Source: Halorussus gelatinilyticus (GTDB lineage: Archaea; Halobacteriota; Halobacteria; Halobacteriales; Haladaptataceae). Taken from it: DNA of 64,000 nt. The stretch covers positions 2,418,001 to 2,482,000 of the forward strand of contig NZ_CP096658.1 in NCBI RefSeq assembly GCF_023238445.1, read 5' to 3'. Under the pieces are notes generated by a model. It searched no databases and was not told the DNA's origin. It saw only the letters and a program-made list of their open reading frames with translations. The position numbers and the translations under genes are program-made. Shown one piece after another: positions 16,595 to 24,877 of this stretch (its first letter is position 1; each line of letters opens with the position of its first letter).

Positions 16595-18513
16595 GACGCC
16601 CTCCGGTCGGCGTAGGTCGAGACGACGGCCTCCGGTTCGGTCCGGTCGCGGCGCGCGCACTCCGCGAGCAGGGACTCGCGGTCGGCGAGCGCGTCGCATA
16701 CGTCGGCGTAGGACTCGCCGGATTCCGCGAGCGCGGCGACCAGCGCGCTGTTGCCGCGGTCGATGCGGCCGGTGGGGGCGAGTTCGTCGGTCCGGATTTC
16801 GAAGAGCGCCTCGAACCGGTCGCCACCGTCGCCCCGGACTTCCTGGACGGCCTTCACGCGGCGGCGCTTGCCCGCCGGCGTCGAGACGGCTTCGAGCGTC
16901 ACCACGAGGTCGGTCGTGGCGAACGACGAGGCCGGGACGGCGAGGTCCGAGACGACCCGCTCGCGGACGCCCGCGCCGCCGTCGCCGTGGATGGTGCCCA
17001 GCACGGCGTCGCCGTTCGCGCCGACGCGCATCGCCTCGTAGAGGACCGCGGCCTCCTCGCCCCGGACCTCGCCGACGACGAGCGCGCCCTCCCCGAGGCG
17101 GAGCGCGGTCCGGAGGGCGTCCGCTGGCGCGAGACCCGGCCCGTCGTCGGTCGTCGTGCGCAGGGGCTGAACGTCGCGGCCGCCGCGCTGGAGCGCCGAG
17201 ACGGGGAGTTCGGGCGTGTCCTCGATGACGACGGTTCTGGTCGCGGCGGGGAGTTCCCAGCAGAGCGCGCCCAGCAGGGTGGTCTTGCCCGCGCCGCGGG
17301 GTCCGGCGACGAGGCCGGCCGCGGCGCGCTCGGTCGCCAGCGAGAGGAGCGCGGCGGCGTCGGCGGGGAGCGTGTCGTTCGCCACGAGCGCGGGCAGGGT
17401 CCACGGCGTCGCGTCGCGGGCGCGGAAGGCGAACCCCGGCCCGTCGCTCACGGGGTCGGTGACGCCCGCGACGCGGACTGCGCCGGGGTCGGGGGCGTTC
17501 GGGTCGCTCGCGCCCGCGCCGATTTCGGCGGTCGCGTCGAGCGTCGGCGCGGCGCGCGAGAACGCCCGGCCGCTCTCCCGGCGGAACCGGGAGGCGAGCG
17601 CCCGCGCGCCCTCCTCGGTGAGTCGCACGTTGGTCCGCATGCGCTCGCCGTCCACCGCGACGCGCAGGGGGTTCCGGCCGACCGGCGCGGTGGCGAACAC
17701 GTCCGAGACGCGCGGGTCGGCGAAGAAGTCCGCGAGGACGCCGTAGCCGCGGGTGTGCTTGCGGAGCGCGGCGGCGAGCGCTTCGACGGGGGCTTCGGGG
17801 TCGGCGACCTCTCGGACCGCTCTGCCGGGCGCGCGCTCGCCGGCGGCGGTCTCCTCCGAGACCTCACCGTCCGCGAGCAGTCCGTAGGCGTCGGCGAGCG
17901 CGTCGAGCGCGGCCGCGTCGAAGTCGTGTTCGACCGGTTCGAGGTGGTAGGTCCGGAGCGCGCGCTCGTCGGCGTAGATTCGGACGGTCGCGCCCGTGGC
18001 GAGGTCGCGGGTCTCGGCGAGCGTCGCGTCGGGCGGCGGGTCGGCGGCGACGCGGGCCTTGGCGACGGGCGGGCCGGCGAACGGCCGGAGCGCGTCGGCG
18101 TCGCCCTCGACGCGGCGCGCGCACTCCGCGAGTCCGGTCTCGGCCACGATGTCGCCCACGGGTCCGGCCCGGCCGAGCGCGGCGCGCGCGGCGGCCAGCG
18201 GGTCGGTCTCGGCGCGGTCGGCGAGCGTCGAGTCGTAGAACGCGACGCGCTCGGCGAACCGTCCGGCCGCCACGAGGAGCGCGGCCGACGCACCTTCGTA
18301 GGCGCGTTCGATGCGGTCGGTCCGGGTCACGACCGACTCGGCCTCGCGGTCGGCCAAGGCGCTGATGGCGGTCCCGCGACAGGCCGGTTCGGTCGCGAGG
18401 TCGCCCGCGCCGGGGCAGGCCGCGGCGTCGAGCAGGAGGCGGTCGTCCTCGAATCGGGGGTCGCAGGCGCAGTCCGGGTCGTCGTCGCGGAAGCGCGCGA
18501 GCGGGTTTCGCAT
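16591..18513 (-). CDS. Type II/IV secretion system ATPase (VirB11/TadA/PilB-like)
   Basis: A 640-residue hexameric-type secretion ATPase. The C-terminal domain has Walker A GPRGAGKTT, an Asp box (VVIEDTPEL), Walker B ALVVGEVRGEEA and a His box GTIHGDG. The N-terminal third is an Ala-rich domain starting with Cys pairs (CACDPRF and a later CPGAGDL) that may bind metal. It powers assembly of the pilus-like machine together with the F-family protein it overlaps. The ATG at 18513 is supported by the TTTAAA box 31 bases upstream. Glutamate and arginine finger regions look intact, so it should be active. Confidence 0.87.
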   Translation of the reverse strand: MRNPLARFRDDDPDCACDPRFEDDRLLLDAAACPGAGDLATEPACRGTAISALADREAESVVTRTDRIERAYEGASAALLVAAGRFAERVAFYDSTLADRAETDPLAAARAALGRAGPVGDIVAETGLAECARRVEGDADALRPFAGPPVAKARVAADPPPDATLAETRDLATGATVRIYADERALRTYHLEPVEHDFDAAALDALADAYGLLADGEVSEETAAGERAPGRAVREVADPEAPVEALAAALRKHTRGYGVLADFFADPRVSDVFATAPVGRNPLRVAVDGERMRTNVRLTEEGARALASRFRRESGRAFSRAAPTLDATAEIGAGASDPNAPDPGAVRVAGVTDPVSDGPGFAFRARDATPWTLPALVANDTLPADAAALLSLATERAAAGLVAGPRGAGKTTLLGALCWELPAATRTVVIEDTPELPVSALQRGGRDVQPLRTTTDDGPGLAPADALRTALRLGEGALVVGEVRGEEAAVLYEAMRVGANGDAVLGTIHGDGGAGVRERVVSDLAVPASSFATTDLVVTLEAVSTPAGKRRRVKAVQEVRGDGGDRFEALFEIRTDELAPTGRIDRGNSALVAALAESGESYADVCDALADRESLLAECARRDRTEPEAVVSTYADRRAS

Positions 18514-18544
18514 GGGCCGGGGTCGTCCCGTCCTCGGATTTAAA
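18514..18544 (-). promoter_or_regulatory. Shared cluster promoter, copy 2 (ATPase)
   Basis: TTTAAATCCGAGGACG followed by GGACGACCCCGGCCC reaches the ATG after exactly 31 bases. See copies at 13538 and 19959. Confidence 0.85.
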
Positions 18545-18945
18545 CCCGGGGGTCGGATGCGGGCCGGGAGCGGGTCGGACGCCGAATCCGCCCTCGTCTC
18601 GGATTCGCGTCGATGGGACTGACGACTCGGCGCGTGCTGGCGTCTGTGCGAACGGACGTGAGCGCACGGCTCGTCGGACGCGGTTTGTCCGACGGCGCGG
18701 CCTCACACCGCGAGGCCGCGCCGACGCGCGCGAGGGACGCGGGAGCGGAGCGACCGCGAGGTTGGGGAGGCGTGAGGTGCGTGCCGCGCGGTGCGGTCGC
18801 GGTGCCGGGCGGTCGGGGTGACTCCTGTGTTCAAGTCTAAAGCTAGCCTCCCCGCCACCGACGACCGTCGTCCCGTGGCCCTCAAAGACACCATAATACA
18901 TCTAAAGAAAGCATACACAATTCTAAGACGATTCTATAACTGTCT
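18545..18945. other. Intergenic region with repeat element and AT-rich tail
   Basis: No gene is visible between the ATPase promoter and the stop of the DUF7311-type gene. Bases 18624-18696 are a dispersed repeat; 18700-18830 continue with GC-rich family sequence; 18880-18945 turn AT-rich, with several T-runs on the strand read through from the DUF7311 gene, suggesting its terminator. Confidence 0.65.
18624..18696 (-). repeat. 73-bp dispersed intergenic repeat, copy 1
   Basis: Reverse complement of 38771-38843 with one mismatch in 73 bases. It contains the hairpin GTCGGAC/GTCCGAC around AAACCGC and the string GCGCTCACGTCCGTT, part of which recurs at 8704-8728. Confidence 0.93.
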
Positions 18946-19431
18946 CTACTCGCGCTCGACCGAAACGACTACCGTCCGCCGACCGTCTACCCGCCGTAAC
19001 CGGAGCGTCACCGTGTACGTCTCGCCGCCGCGGAGGACCAGCGCGGCCGCGTCCGACCCGGCCACTGCTCCGCCCCGACTCACGCGCAAGTCGGTCCCGA
19101 CCCGGCGGACCCGCCGCGGTCCGCCCGCGACGCTGAACGCCAGCACGTCGCGCCTCGGCGAGTCCTCGACTCGTTCGCCACCCTCTACGCCACCGATTGC
19201 GACGACCACGGCGGCCGCGGTCGGCGAGCGCGCGGGGAGCGACACTGCGAGCGTCCGGCGCGCGCCCGGCGACTCCTCGGTGGCGAGCGTCGTCGCGGCC
19301 TCGGCCACCCGGTCTACGTCGCGTTCGGCGAGGCGTTCGGTCCGGGTCGTGCGGGCGCTGTCGATTGCTGGCGTCGCGGCCGCGATCAGCGCCGCCGCCA
19401 GCGCGACCGCGAGGACCAGTCGAACCGTCAC
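18946..19431 (-). CDS. DUF7311-type membrane-anchored protein
   Basis: The 161-residue protein begins VTVRLVLAVALAAALIAAAT, an N-terminal hydrophobic helix, followed by a soluble domain with repeated Arg/Glu and a C-terminal beta segment (TVTLRLRRVDGRRTVVVSVE). The GTG at 19431 overlaps the stop of the DUF7310-type gene by four bases. It has the pilin-like helix-plus-domain layout seen across this cluster. Family name is from memory; function unknown. The repeat-bearing gap separates it from the ATPase, which has its own promoter. Confidence 0.7.
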   Translation of the reverse strand: MTVRLVLAVALAAALIAAATPAIDSARTTRTERLAERDVDRVAEAATTLATEESPGARRTLAVSLPARSPTAAAVVVAIGGVEGGERVEDSPRRDVLAFSVAGGPRRVRRVGTDLRVSRGGAVAGSDAAALVLRGGETYTVTLRLRRVDGRRTVVVSVERE

Positions 19432-19958
19432 AGCACTCCCGCGAGACGGGCGAGCAGGCCGTCCTCGCCGGTGTCGGCGTCGTCCTCGTCGCCAGTCCCG
19501 CGGTCGGTCTCCGCGCGGCCGTCGCCGAACGACTGCTGGGAGCCCCAGTCGCACGGTCGGTCCGGGCGAGCGCGTTCGCCGTCGGGGTGCGTTTCGCCAC
19601 CGTCAGATGCGTCGCTACCGCCGTCTACTCCGTTACTGTCGTCTACTCCGTTACCTCCCCCTGTGCCGTCGCCGCAGAGCGTCGCTTCCAGCGATTCGGC
19701 TTTCGCCAGCGCGGCGTCGGCCCGGCGCTCGACCGACCGGTCGAGCGCGCGGACGTTGCCGACGTAGCCCCGGAGGGCTTGGGTCGCGGCGTCGAGGTCG
19801 TCGAGACGCTCGTCTATCGCGTCGAGTCGCGCCGAGAGGCGCTCGACCTCGCGGGTCAGTTCCGCCGCGTCTCGGAGGTCGGTCAGGTCGCTGTCGCCGT
19901 CGGTCAGCGCGCGCTCCACGGCGCGGAGTCGTCGGTCGAGTGCGTCTGCGTCGGACAT
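19428..19958 (-). CDS. DUF7310-type coiled-coil protein
   Basis: A 176-residue soluble protein. Residues 1-90 form a predicted coiled coil (heptad-like RRLRAVERAL, LTREVERLSARLDAIDERLDDL). The second half is a low-complexity Gly/Asp/Ser/Asn linker, ending in a short amphipathic DGLLARLAGVL tail that could bind a partner. It is the first gene of the cluster, coupled by GTGA overlap to the DUF7311-type gene. ATG at 19958 is set by the shared promoter segment. A scaffold or docking role is a guess from architecture. Confidence 0.72.
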   Translation of the reverse strand: MSDADALDRRLRAVERALTDGDSDLTDLRDAAELTREVERLSARLDAIDERLDDLDAATQALRGYVGNVRALDRSVERRADAALAKAESLEATLCGDGTGGGNGVDDSNGVDGGSDASDGGETHPDGERARPDRPCDWGSQQSFGDGRAETDRGTGDEDDADTGEDGLLARLAGVL

Positions 19959-19989
19959 GGGCCGTGCTGGTCGCGCCCTCGGGTTTAAA
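19959..19989 (-). promoter_or_regulatory. Shared cluster promoter, copy 1 (DUF7310)
   Basis: TTTAAACCCGAGGGCG followed by CGACCAGCACGGCCC reaches the ATG after exactly 31 bases, matching copies before the ATPase and DUF7283 genes. Confidence 0.85.
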
Positions 19990-20074
19990 GGTACGTACCG
20001 TCCGGTAGCCAAGTAAATATCCCACTATGTTTAATTAATAAAACTTATATGGTGGTGATACGATATAGCGTGAC

Positions 20075-20092
20075 AAGTGAGATTTTTCACTT
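20075..20092 (+). promoter_or_regulatory. Small hairpin in the leader of the secreted-peptide gene
   Basis: AAGTGA and TCACTT flank a six-base GATTTT loop, lying in AT-rich DNA about 30-48 bases before the ATG and downstream of the likely TATA box at 20045. It could be an operator or a leader RNA hairpin. Confidence 0.5.
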
Positions 20093-20122
20093 CACCTCCA
20101 CGATAAACACAAGAGACTAATC

Positions 20123-20317
20123 ATGAACGGGAAAACGTTCGGACTCCTCGTCGGTATCGCCGCGCTCAGCCTCGTCGCCGTCGGTTCGGCGGCCGCTGTC
20201 TCGTCGGGCAACTGCGGAACAGACGCCTGTTACGACAGCGACTCGCTTTCGAGCGAACCGCTCTATATGATGTGCGGCGGCATCGGTTGCTACGAAACTG
20301 ACGCTGTTTCGACTTAA
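20123..20317 (+). CDS. Small secreted protein with two CGxxxCY motifs
   Basis: A 64-residue protein. Residues 1-26 are a signal peptide or membrane helix (KTFGLLVGIAALSLVAVGSAAA). The remaining 38 residues contain CGTDACYDSD and CGGIGCYETD, an internal repeat of the form Cys-Gly-x3-Cys-Tyr-x2-Asp, so four cysteines in two pairs. Pairs could be disulfides or a metal site. The upstream 100 bases are strikingly AT-rich with a TTATAT box near 20045 and a small hairpin at 20075-20092, and a stem-loop follows the stop. I do not recognise the family; a secreted microprotein or small peptide toxin is conceivable but unproven. Confidence 0.7.
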   Translation: MNGKTFGLLVGIAALSLVAVGSAAAVSSGNCGTDACYDSDSLSSEPLYMMCGGIGCYETDAVST

Positions 20318-20328
20318 TCGCTCGCTCG

Positions 20329-20349
20329 CCGTCGGTCGGCTACCGACGG
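20329..20349 (+). terminator. Stem-loop after the secreted-peptide gene
   Basis: CCGTCGGT and ACCGACGG pair perfectly across a five-base loop, 12 bases after the stop codon; T-rich sequence follows at 20360-20375. A terminator or mRNA-stabilising hairpin is plausible. Confidence 0.5.
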
Positions 20350-20500
20350 CCGGCAGTTCCGATTTCTGCGGTTTTGGTGTTTAGACAGTATCAACTGGTC
20401 GATTCGCGCGACCGACTTCTCGCGGTTCGGCGGTCCTATCGAGTATCGGTAAGATAGCGACGCCGGAAGGTTGATTAGCCGTCAATTCGACCCACCGCGC

Positions 20501-21580
20501 ATGAAAGTCGTCCTGATTGGTGTCGGACAGGCCGGGGGGAAGCTTGCCCAGCGACTGGCCCAGTACGACCAGCAGATGGGTTTCGGCGCGGTACAGGGAG
20601 CGCTCGCGGTCAACTCCGCGAAGGCGGACCTCCGAGAGTTGGACTTAGACACGGTTCTCGTCGGACAGGACCGCGTGAAAGGCCACGGCGTCGGCGGTGA
20701 CAACGAGTTGGGTGCCGAGGTCATGCAGAGCGACGCGACCGAAGTGATGGACTCCCTCGACGGCCGCATCACCGCACAGGCCGAGGCCATCTTCGTCGTC
20801 GCGGGACTCGGCGGCGGCACGGGGTCGGGCGGCGCACCCGTCCTCGCGCGTGAACTCAACCGCGTCTACCAGATTCCGGTGTACGGACTGGGCGTCCTCC
20901 CCGGCCGCGGCGAGGGCGCGATGTATCAGGCCAACGCCGGGCGCTCGCTCAAGACCCTCGTCCGGGAAGCCGACGCGACCCTCCTCATCGACAACGACGC
21001 GTGGCACACCTCCGGCGAGAGCATGGGCGAGGCGTTCGAGAAGATAAACCAGAACATCGCCCAGCGCGTCGGCCTGCTGTTCGCCTCGGGCGAAGCCGTC
21101 GAAGGCGTCGGCGAGAGCGTCGTGGACTCCAGCGAGGTCATCAACACCCTCCGGTCAGGCGGCATCGCCACGCTCGGGTTCGCCAGCGCCGAGGCGGCCG
21201 AAGACGCCGAAGCGAACATCAACACCGTCACTTCGATGACCCGGAAGGCCCTCCTCAGCAATCTCAGCCTCCCGAACGCTATCGAAGCCGACTCGGGACT
21301 GCTCGTCGTCGCCGGCCAACCAGAGTCCATCCCCCGCAAAGGCGTCGAACGCGCCCGGAAGTGGCTCGAAGAGGAGACCGGTAGTCTACAGGTCCGGGGC
21401 GGGGACTTCCCGCTCGACAGCGGCCGACTCGCCGCGCTCGTCCTGCTGGGCGGGGTCGAACGCTCCGAGCGCATCGAGGAGTTCCTCGAACGCGCCAAGG
21501 AGGCGAGCAAGCAGGCCGACGAACCCGACGAGAACCCCGCCGAGATGTTCCACAACGACGAGTTAGACGACCTCATCTAA
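20501..21580 (+). CDS. cetZ: CetZ-family tubulin-like GTPase
   Basis: A 359-residue archaeal tubulin/FtsZ-superfamily protein. It starts MKVVLIGVGQAGGKLAQRLA, has the CetZ hallmark KGHGVGGDNELGAEVM (60-75), and the GTP-binding tubulin signature GGGTGSG at 104-110. CetZ proteins control cell shape and motility in haloarchaea and are distinct from FtsZ1/2. The C-terminal tail is acidic. I chose the ATG at 20501; the frame-extending start at 20471 adds an unconserved tail. Which CetZ subgroup it belongs to cannot be decided by eye. Neighbours are unrelated. Confidence 0.9.
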   Translation: MKVVLIGVGQAGGKLAQRLAQYDQQMGFGAVQGALAVNSAKADLRELDLDTVLVGQDRVKGHGVGGDNELGAEVMQSDATEVMDSLDGRITAQAEAIFVVAGLGGGTGSGGAPVLARELNRVYQIPVYGLGVLPGRGEGAMYQANAGRSLKTLVREADATLLIDNDAWHTSGESMGEAFEKINQNIAQRVGLLFASGEAVEGVGESVVDSSEVINTLRSGGIATLGFASAEAAEDAEANINTVTSMTRKALLSNLSLPNAIEADSGLLVVAGQPESIPRKGVERARKWLEEETGSLQVRGGDFPLDSGRLAALVLLGGVERSERIEEFLERAKEASKQADEPDENPAEMFHNDELDDLI

Positions 21581-21665
21581 CGCTGCTCTCGTTCTCTCGA
21601 CTCGCGCGTCGTCTCCGTCCACCCAGAAAAAGCTGCGACCGCCGAAATCGAATCGGCGGCGTCCT

Positions 21666-23009
21666 TCAGACCAGACTCTTACCGTCGAATTCGCCCGCGT
21701 CGTACTCCATCTCCATCAGGTCGAGGATGGTCGGCGCGATGTCGTAGAGGTCCACGTCCCGGATGGTCGCGTCGGGGTCGTCCACGAACAGCGAGGCGTT
21801 GTCGAAGCTGTGCATCCCGTTGCGGGGACCCTGCCCGAACACGTCGTCGTGGCCCTTGAACCCGGCCTTGAGGTCGAAGCCGTGGTTCGGGATGGCAACG
21901 AGGTCGGGCGCGATGTCCTCGTGGTCGCCGTGGAACGCCTCCTCCTTCTCGACCACGCGGTCACAGACCTTCCGGCCGTTGGGACCTTTCAGATTTTCGA
22001 GGGCCTCCTTCAGCTGGTCGCGCTTGGCCTCGTACTCGCTCTCGGGGACGCTCCCGCGGGGTTCGCGGCCTTCGAGGTTGATGTAGAACCGGCCGGGGAT
22101 GAGCGAGTAGGCTTCCGCGTCCTCGCTGATGTCGCCGAGGTCCTCGTGGTCGTCGTCCTCGAACGAGAGCCAGCCCTCGTCGGCGAGCCACTGGTTGAAG
22201 TGGACCTCGTAGTCCAGCGTGGTGAACCCGTGGTCGGAGGCGACCATCATCGTCACGTCGTCGGGGAGGTTCTGGCGAATCTCGCCGAGGTAGCGGTCCA
22301 CCTTCCGGTAGAACTCCACGAACTCGTCTTTGTACTCCATGTCCTCCTCGTAGTGCTTGAACAGGAAGTGGTTCACCCGGTCGGTCGTCATGAAGACGCC
22401 GAAGAAGAGGTCCCAGTCGTCCTGCTGGAGGTAGTGTTTGAACGCCTCGTAGCGCGCATCGAGCGTCTTGTGGGCGTCCTCGATGAACTCGGACTTGTCC
22501 TCGTCGTGACCGAGTTTGGGGTTCGCGTCGAGTTTGTAGTCGATGGACTGGAGGTAGTCGCGCAGTTCGTCGGGGTACGCCGCCTTGTCGATGCTCGGCG
22601 AGAGGAAGCCCGAGACCATCCGCTGGACGTTTCGCTGGGGCGGGAACGTGACGGGAACGTTCATCACGGTGGCGTCCCGGCCGGCGTCGTGGACGCGGTC
22701 CCAGATGCGGGTCGCCTGCACGTCGCGGCCCATCGGGACGTAGGTGTCGTAGGAACCGACCTCTCGGTCCTGAAAGCCGTAGACCCCCGTCTTGCCGGGG
22801 TTGACGCCGGTCGTGAGGGAGGGCCAGCAGGCCGAAGACTCGGGGGGAACGATGCTGTCTATCGCGCCCGAGGAGCCTTCCTCCGCGAGGGCGGCGAGAT
22901 GTTCGAACTCGTCGAAGTGATCTTCGAGGAAACTATACGGAACGCCGTCGATACCGAAGAAAGCCACGCGGGGCTTGTCGTCGCCACGAAGCTTGTCGAA
23001 GAGACCCAT
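21666..23009 (-). CDS. Alkaline phosphatase-superfamily phosphodiesterase
   Basis: A 447-residue protein of the type I phosphodiesterase/nucleotide pyrophosphatase family. Metal and nucleophile motifs are visible: FFGIDGVPYSF (first Asp), SSACWPSLTTG with the Ser/Thr nucleophile, TTDRVNHF (Asp and His), ASDHGF (Asp-His) and a late MHSFDNASLF His. No signal peptide is seen, so it is likely cytoplasmic; substrates may be nucleotide sugars or phospholipid-like diesters. The start at 23009 gives MGLFDKLRGDDKP; the 23057 start adds an AT-rich promoter translation. It converges with cetZ. Confidence 0.85.
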   Translation of the reverse strand: MGLFDKLRGDDKPRVAFFGIDGVPYSFLEDHFDEFEHLAALAEEGSSGAIDSIVPPESSACWPSLTTGVNPGKTGVYGFQDREVGSYDTYVPMGRDVQATRIWDRVHDAGRDATVMNVPVTFPPQRNVQRMVSGFLSPSIDKAAYPDELRDYLQSIDYKLDANPKLGHDEDKSEFIEDAHKTLDARYEAFKHYLQQDDWDLFFGVFMTTDRVNHFLFKHYEEDMEYKDEFVEFYRKVDRYLGEIRQNLPDDVTMMVASDHGFTTLDYEVHFNQWLADEGWLSFEDDDHEDLGDISEDAEAYSLIPGRFYINLEGREPRGSVPESEYEAKRDQLKEALENLKGPNGRKVCDRVVEKEEAFHGDHEDIAPDLVAIPNHGFDLKAGFKGHDDVFGQGPRNGMHSFDNASLFVDDPDATIRDVDLYDIAPTILDLMEMEYDAGEFDGKSLV

Positions 23010-23117
23010 GTACCTCGATAGAACGAGGAGACACATGAAAATTCTTTTCGTAGGCACCGCCTTCGACGTGAACGATGATGAAGGATTCGGGCGTCGTGAC
23101 GGACGACTCGGCGGTGG

Positions 23118-24233
23118 CTACGAACTCTCGAACGCCTCGAACAGTGCCTTCCGCGTGCTTGCGTCGATGAGCATGTCCAGCGTCTCCTCCTGTTCGTCGT
23201 CCACCTGCGAGAAGAGGCCGAGCGGGACCCGAGCGGTCGCGGCGTCGGTGTTGCCGCCGGTCGTCTCGCTGGTGCCGAACGCCGAGTCCAGGATGTCGAA
23301 GGCGTTGGTCCGCACGTCCTCGGCCCGACAGGAGACGACGATGGTCTCCTCGTGGATGCCGAAGACGGCGGCGGTCGAGACGCCCTCCAGTCGGAGCATC
23401 GTGTCGGCGGCCTCTTCGAGCGCGGAGACCGACGGGACCGCCCCGACGTTCGTAACGGCGAAACTCGCCCGGCGCTCGCGGTTGGCGATGGCGTCGCTGA
23501 TGACGTCGAAGGTGTCGCCGCTCATGCCCGGCGACCGGAGGTCCTCGATGCGGCCGAGGTCGGCGTAGGCGTGGAGGAACCCGGCGGCCTCGTAGTCGTG
23601 CTGACCGTTCGCGCGTCGGAACTCGCGGGTCCCGGCCCGGACGCCGTGGAGGAGCGCGGTGGCGACGCGCTGGTCGGGGACGATCTCCTCGTCCTCCAAC
23701 AGGCGCGTGACCGTGGTCGCGGTCGCGCCGTCGTCGGTCGGCGTCACGGTCACGATGTTCTCCTCGGCGGTCGGTCGGTGGCGGACCACCGCGACGACCG
23801 GCGGGTTGTTCGAAAGGCGCGGGACGCCGCCGCCCCCGCCAACGGCGATGGCGGCGTCGGCGTCGGTCAGTTCGTCGGCCCCGTCGCCGATGACCGACAG
23901 TTCGAGGTCGAAGATGTTACAGAACGTCTTGCTGTCCTCGCCCGTGACCGGTCCCTCCGCGAACAGATGGGCGGTGACGCCCCACTCGGTGCAGAGCGTC
24001 TGGAGACCCATGGCGGCCGCGAGTGCGTCGATGCTCGGTCCTTCCGGGACCACGAGCGCGACGCGGTTCTGGCCCGCGACGGTGTTCTTCAGCGCGTCGC
24101 TCGGTTCCGGTTCGTCGTCGCGTCGCCAGTCTGTGACCGATTGGGCGGCGTAGAAGACAGCGCCGCCGGAGAGGAGAAACGTCGCGGCTACTGCAACCAT
24201 CTCTACACCACCGAGCGCGGACCCGAGAGCCAT
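23118..24233 (-). CDS. Degenerate DHH-family protein, membrane-anchored (likely non-catalytic)
   Basis: The 371-residue protein has an N-terminal transmembrane helix (about 11-31) and follows the layout of the DHH phosphoesterase at 5603-6790, with alignable patches (KTFCNIFDLELSVI against RAFRTVLDLELEQI; RRASFAVTNVG and TMLRLEGVSTAAVFG in the C-terminal domain). But the catalytic sites have changed: HPNPDPDA is PEGPSIDA (63-70), the VDHN site is AVGGGGG, and VDHH is VRHR (150-153); the GGHARMGGG glycine motif is also lost. It is probably a pseudoenzyme that binds a nucleotide or partner. The ATG at 24233 is preferred. Confidence 0.82.
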   Translation of the reverse strand: MALGSALGGVEMVAVAATFLLSGGAVFYAAQSVTDWRRDDEPEPSDALKNTVAGQNRVALVVPEGPSIDALAAAMGLQTLCTEWGVTAHLFAEGPVTGEDSKTFCNIFDLELSVIGDGADELTDADAAIAVGGGGGVPRLSNNPPVVAVVRHRPTAEENIVTVTPTDDGATATTVTRLLEDEEIVPDQRVATALLHGVRAGTREFRRANGQHDYEAAGFLHAYADLGRIEDLRSPGMSGDTFDVISDAIANRERRASFAVTNVGAVPSVSALEEAADTMLRLEGVSTAAVFGIHEETIVVSCRAEDVRTNAFDILDSAFGTSETTGGNTDAATARVPLGLFSQVDDEQEETLDMLIDASTRKALFEAFESS

Positions 24234-24343
24234 CGAATGGGGTTGTTCAGTCCACACTCAAATAGCTTCGGCCAGATATCCGGCAGCTGAGACTGTCAGA
24301 AAGCGGAAACGCGGAAACGCAGAAGCGGGGACCGACCGAACGG

Positions 24344-24877
24344 TTAGGCGAAGTTCTCTTCGTAGAGATCCATCGCGTGTTCGATGGCGTCTTTCGCCGA
24401 CTCCTTGTCCTCCCAGCCGAGCGTTTCGGTCTGCTTGCCGGCTTCGAGGTTCTTGTAGGTCTCGAAGAACTCCGAAATCTCGTCTTTCTGCTGCTCGGTG
24501 AGGTCGTCCACGTCTTCGACGTTGTCGTAGCGCGGGTCCTCGGACGGGACGGCGATGACCTTGTCGTCTTTCTCGCCGTCGTCGTCCATCTTCATGAGCG
24601 CGACCGGACGGGCCTCGACGACGCAGCCGGGGAACGTCTTGTCTTCCACGAGGACGAGTACGTCGAAGGGGTCCTCGTCGTCGTAGTACGATTGGGGAAT
24701 GAACCCGTAGTCGCTCGGGTAGTGGACGTTGCTGTGGAGGACGCGGTCGAGGACGACGCCGGGGATGTCCTTGTCGTACTCGTACTTGTTTCGCTCGCCT
24801 TTGAGACACTCCACGACGGCGTAGATTTCCTCGGGCGGGTTCGGTCCGGTCTCCAAGTCTTCCCAGAGATTAGCCAT
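24344..24877 (-). CDS. ppa: Inorganic pyrophosphatase (family I)
   Basis: A 177-residue soluble pyrophosphatase that hydrolyses PPi to phosphate. Family I motifs are present: VECLKGERNKYEYDK, LHSNVHYPSDYGFIPQSYYDDEDPFDVLVLV with its metal-binding Asp residues, and KDDKVIAVPSEDPRY. Length is usual for archaeal and bacterial hexameric enzymes. The ATG at 24877 is the family start; upstream codons are unconserved. It is divergent from the PadR gene. Confidence 0.95.
   Translation of the reverse strand: MANLWEDLETGPNPPEEIYAVVECLKGERNKYEYDKDIPGVVLDRVLHSNVHYPSDYGFIPQSYYDDEDPFDVLVLVEDKTFPGCVVEARPVALMKMDDDGEKDDKVIAVPSEDPRYDNVEDVDDLTEQQKDEISEFFETYKNLEAGKQTETLGWEDKESAKDAIEHAMDLYEENFA

Noticed and set aside
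15235-18543. A 1102-codon plus-strand open frame over the ATPase and TadC-like genes
   Set aside because: Composition is that of a shadow frame; the opposite strand has clear Walker and F-family motifs.
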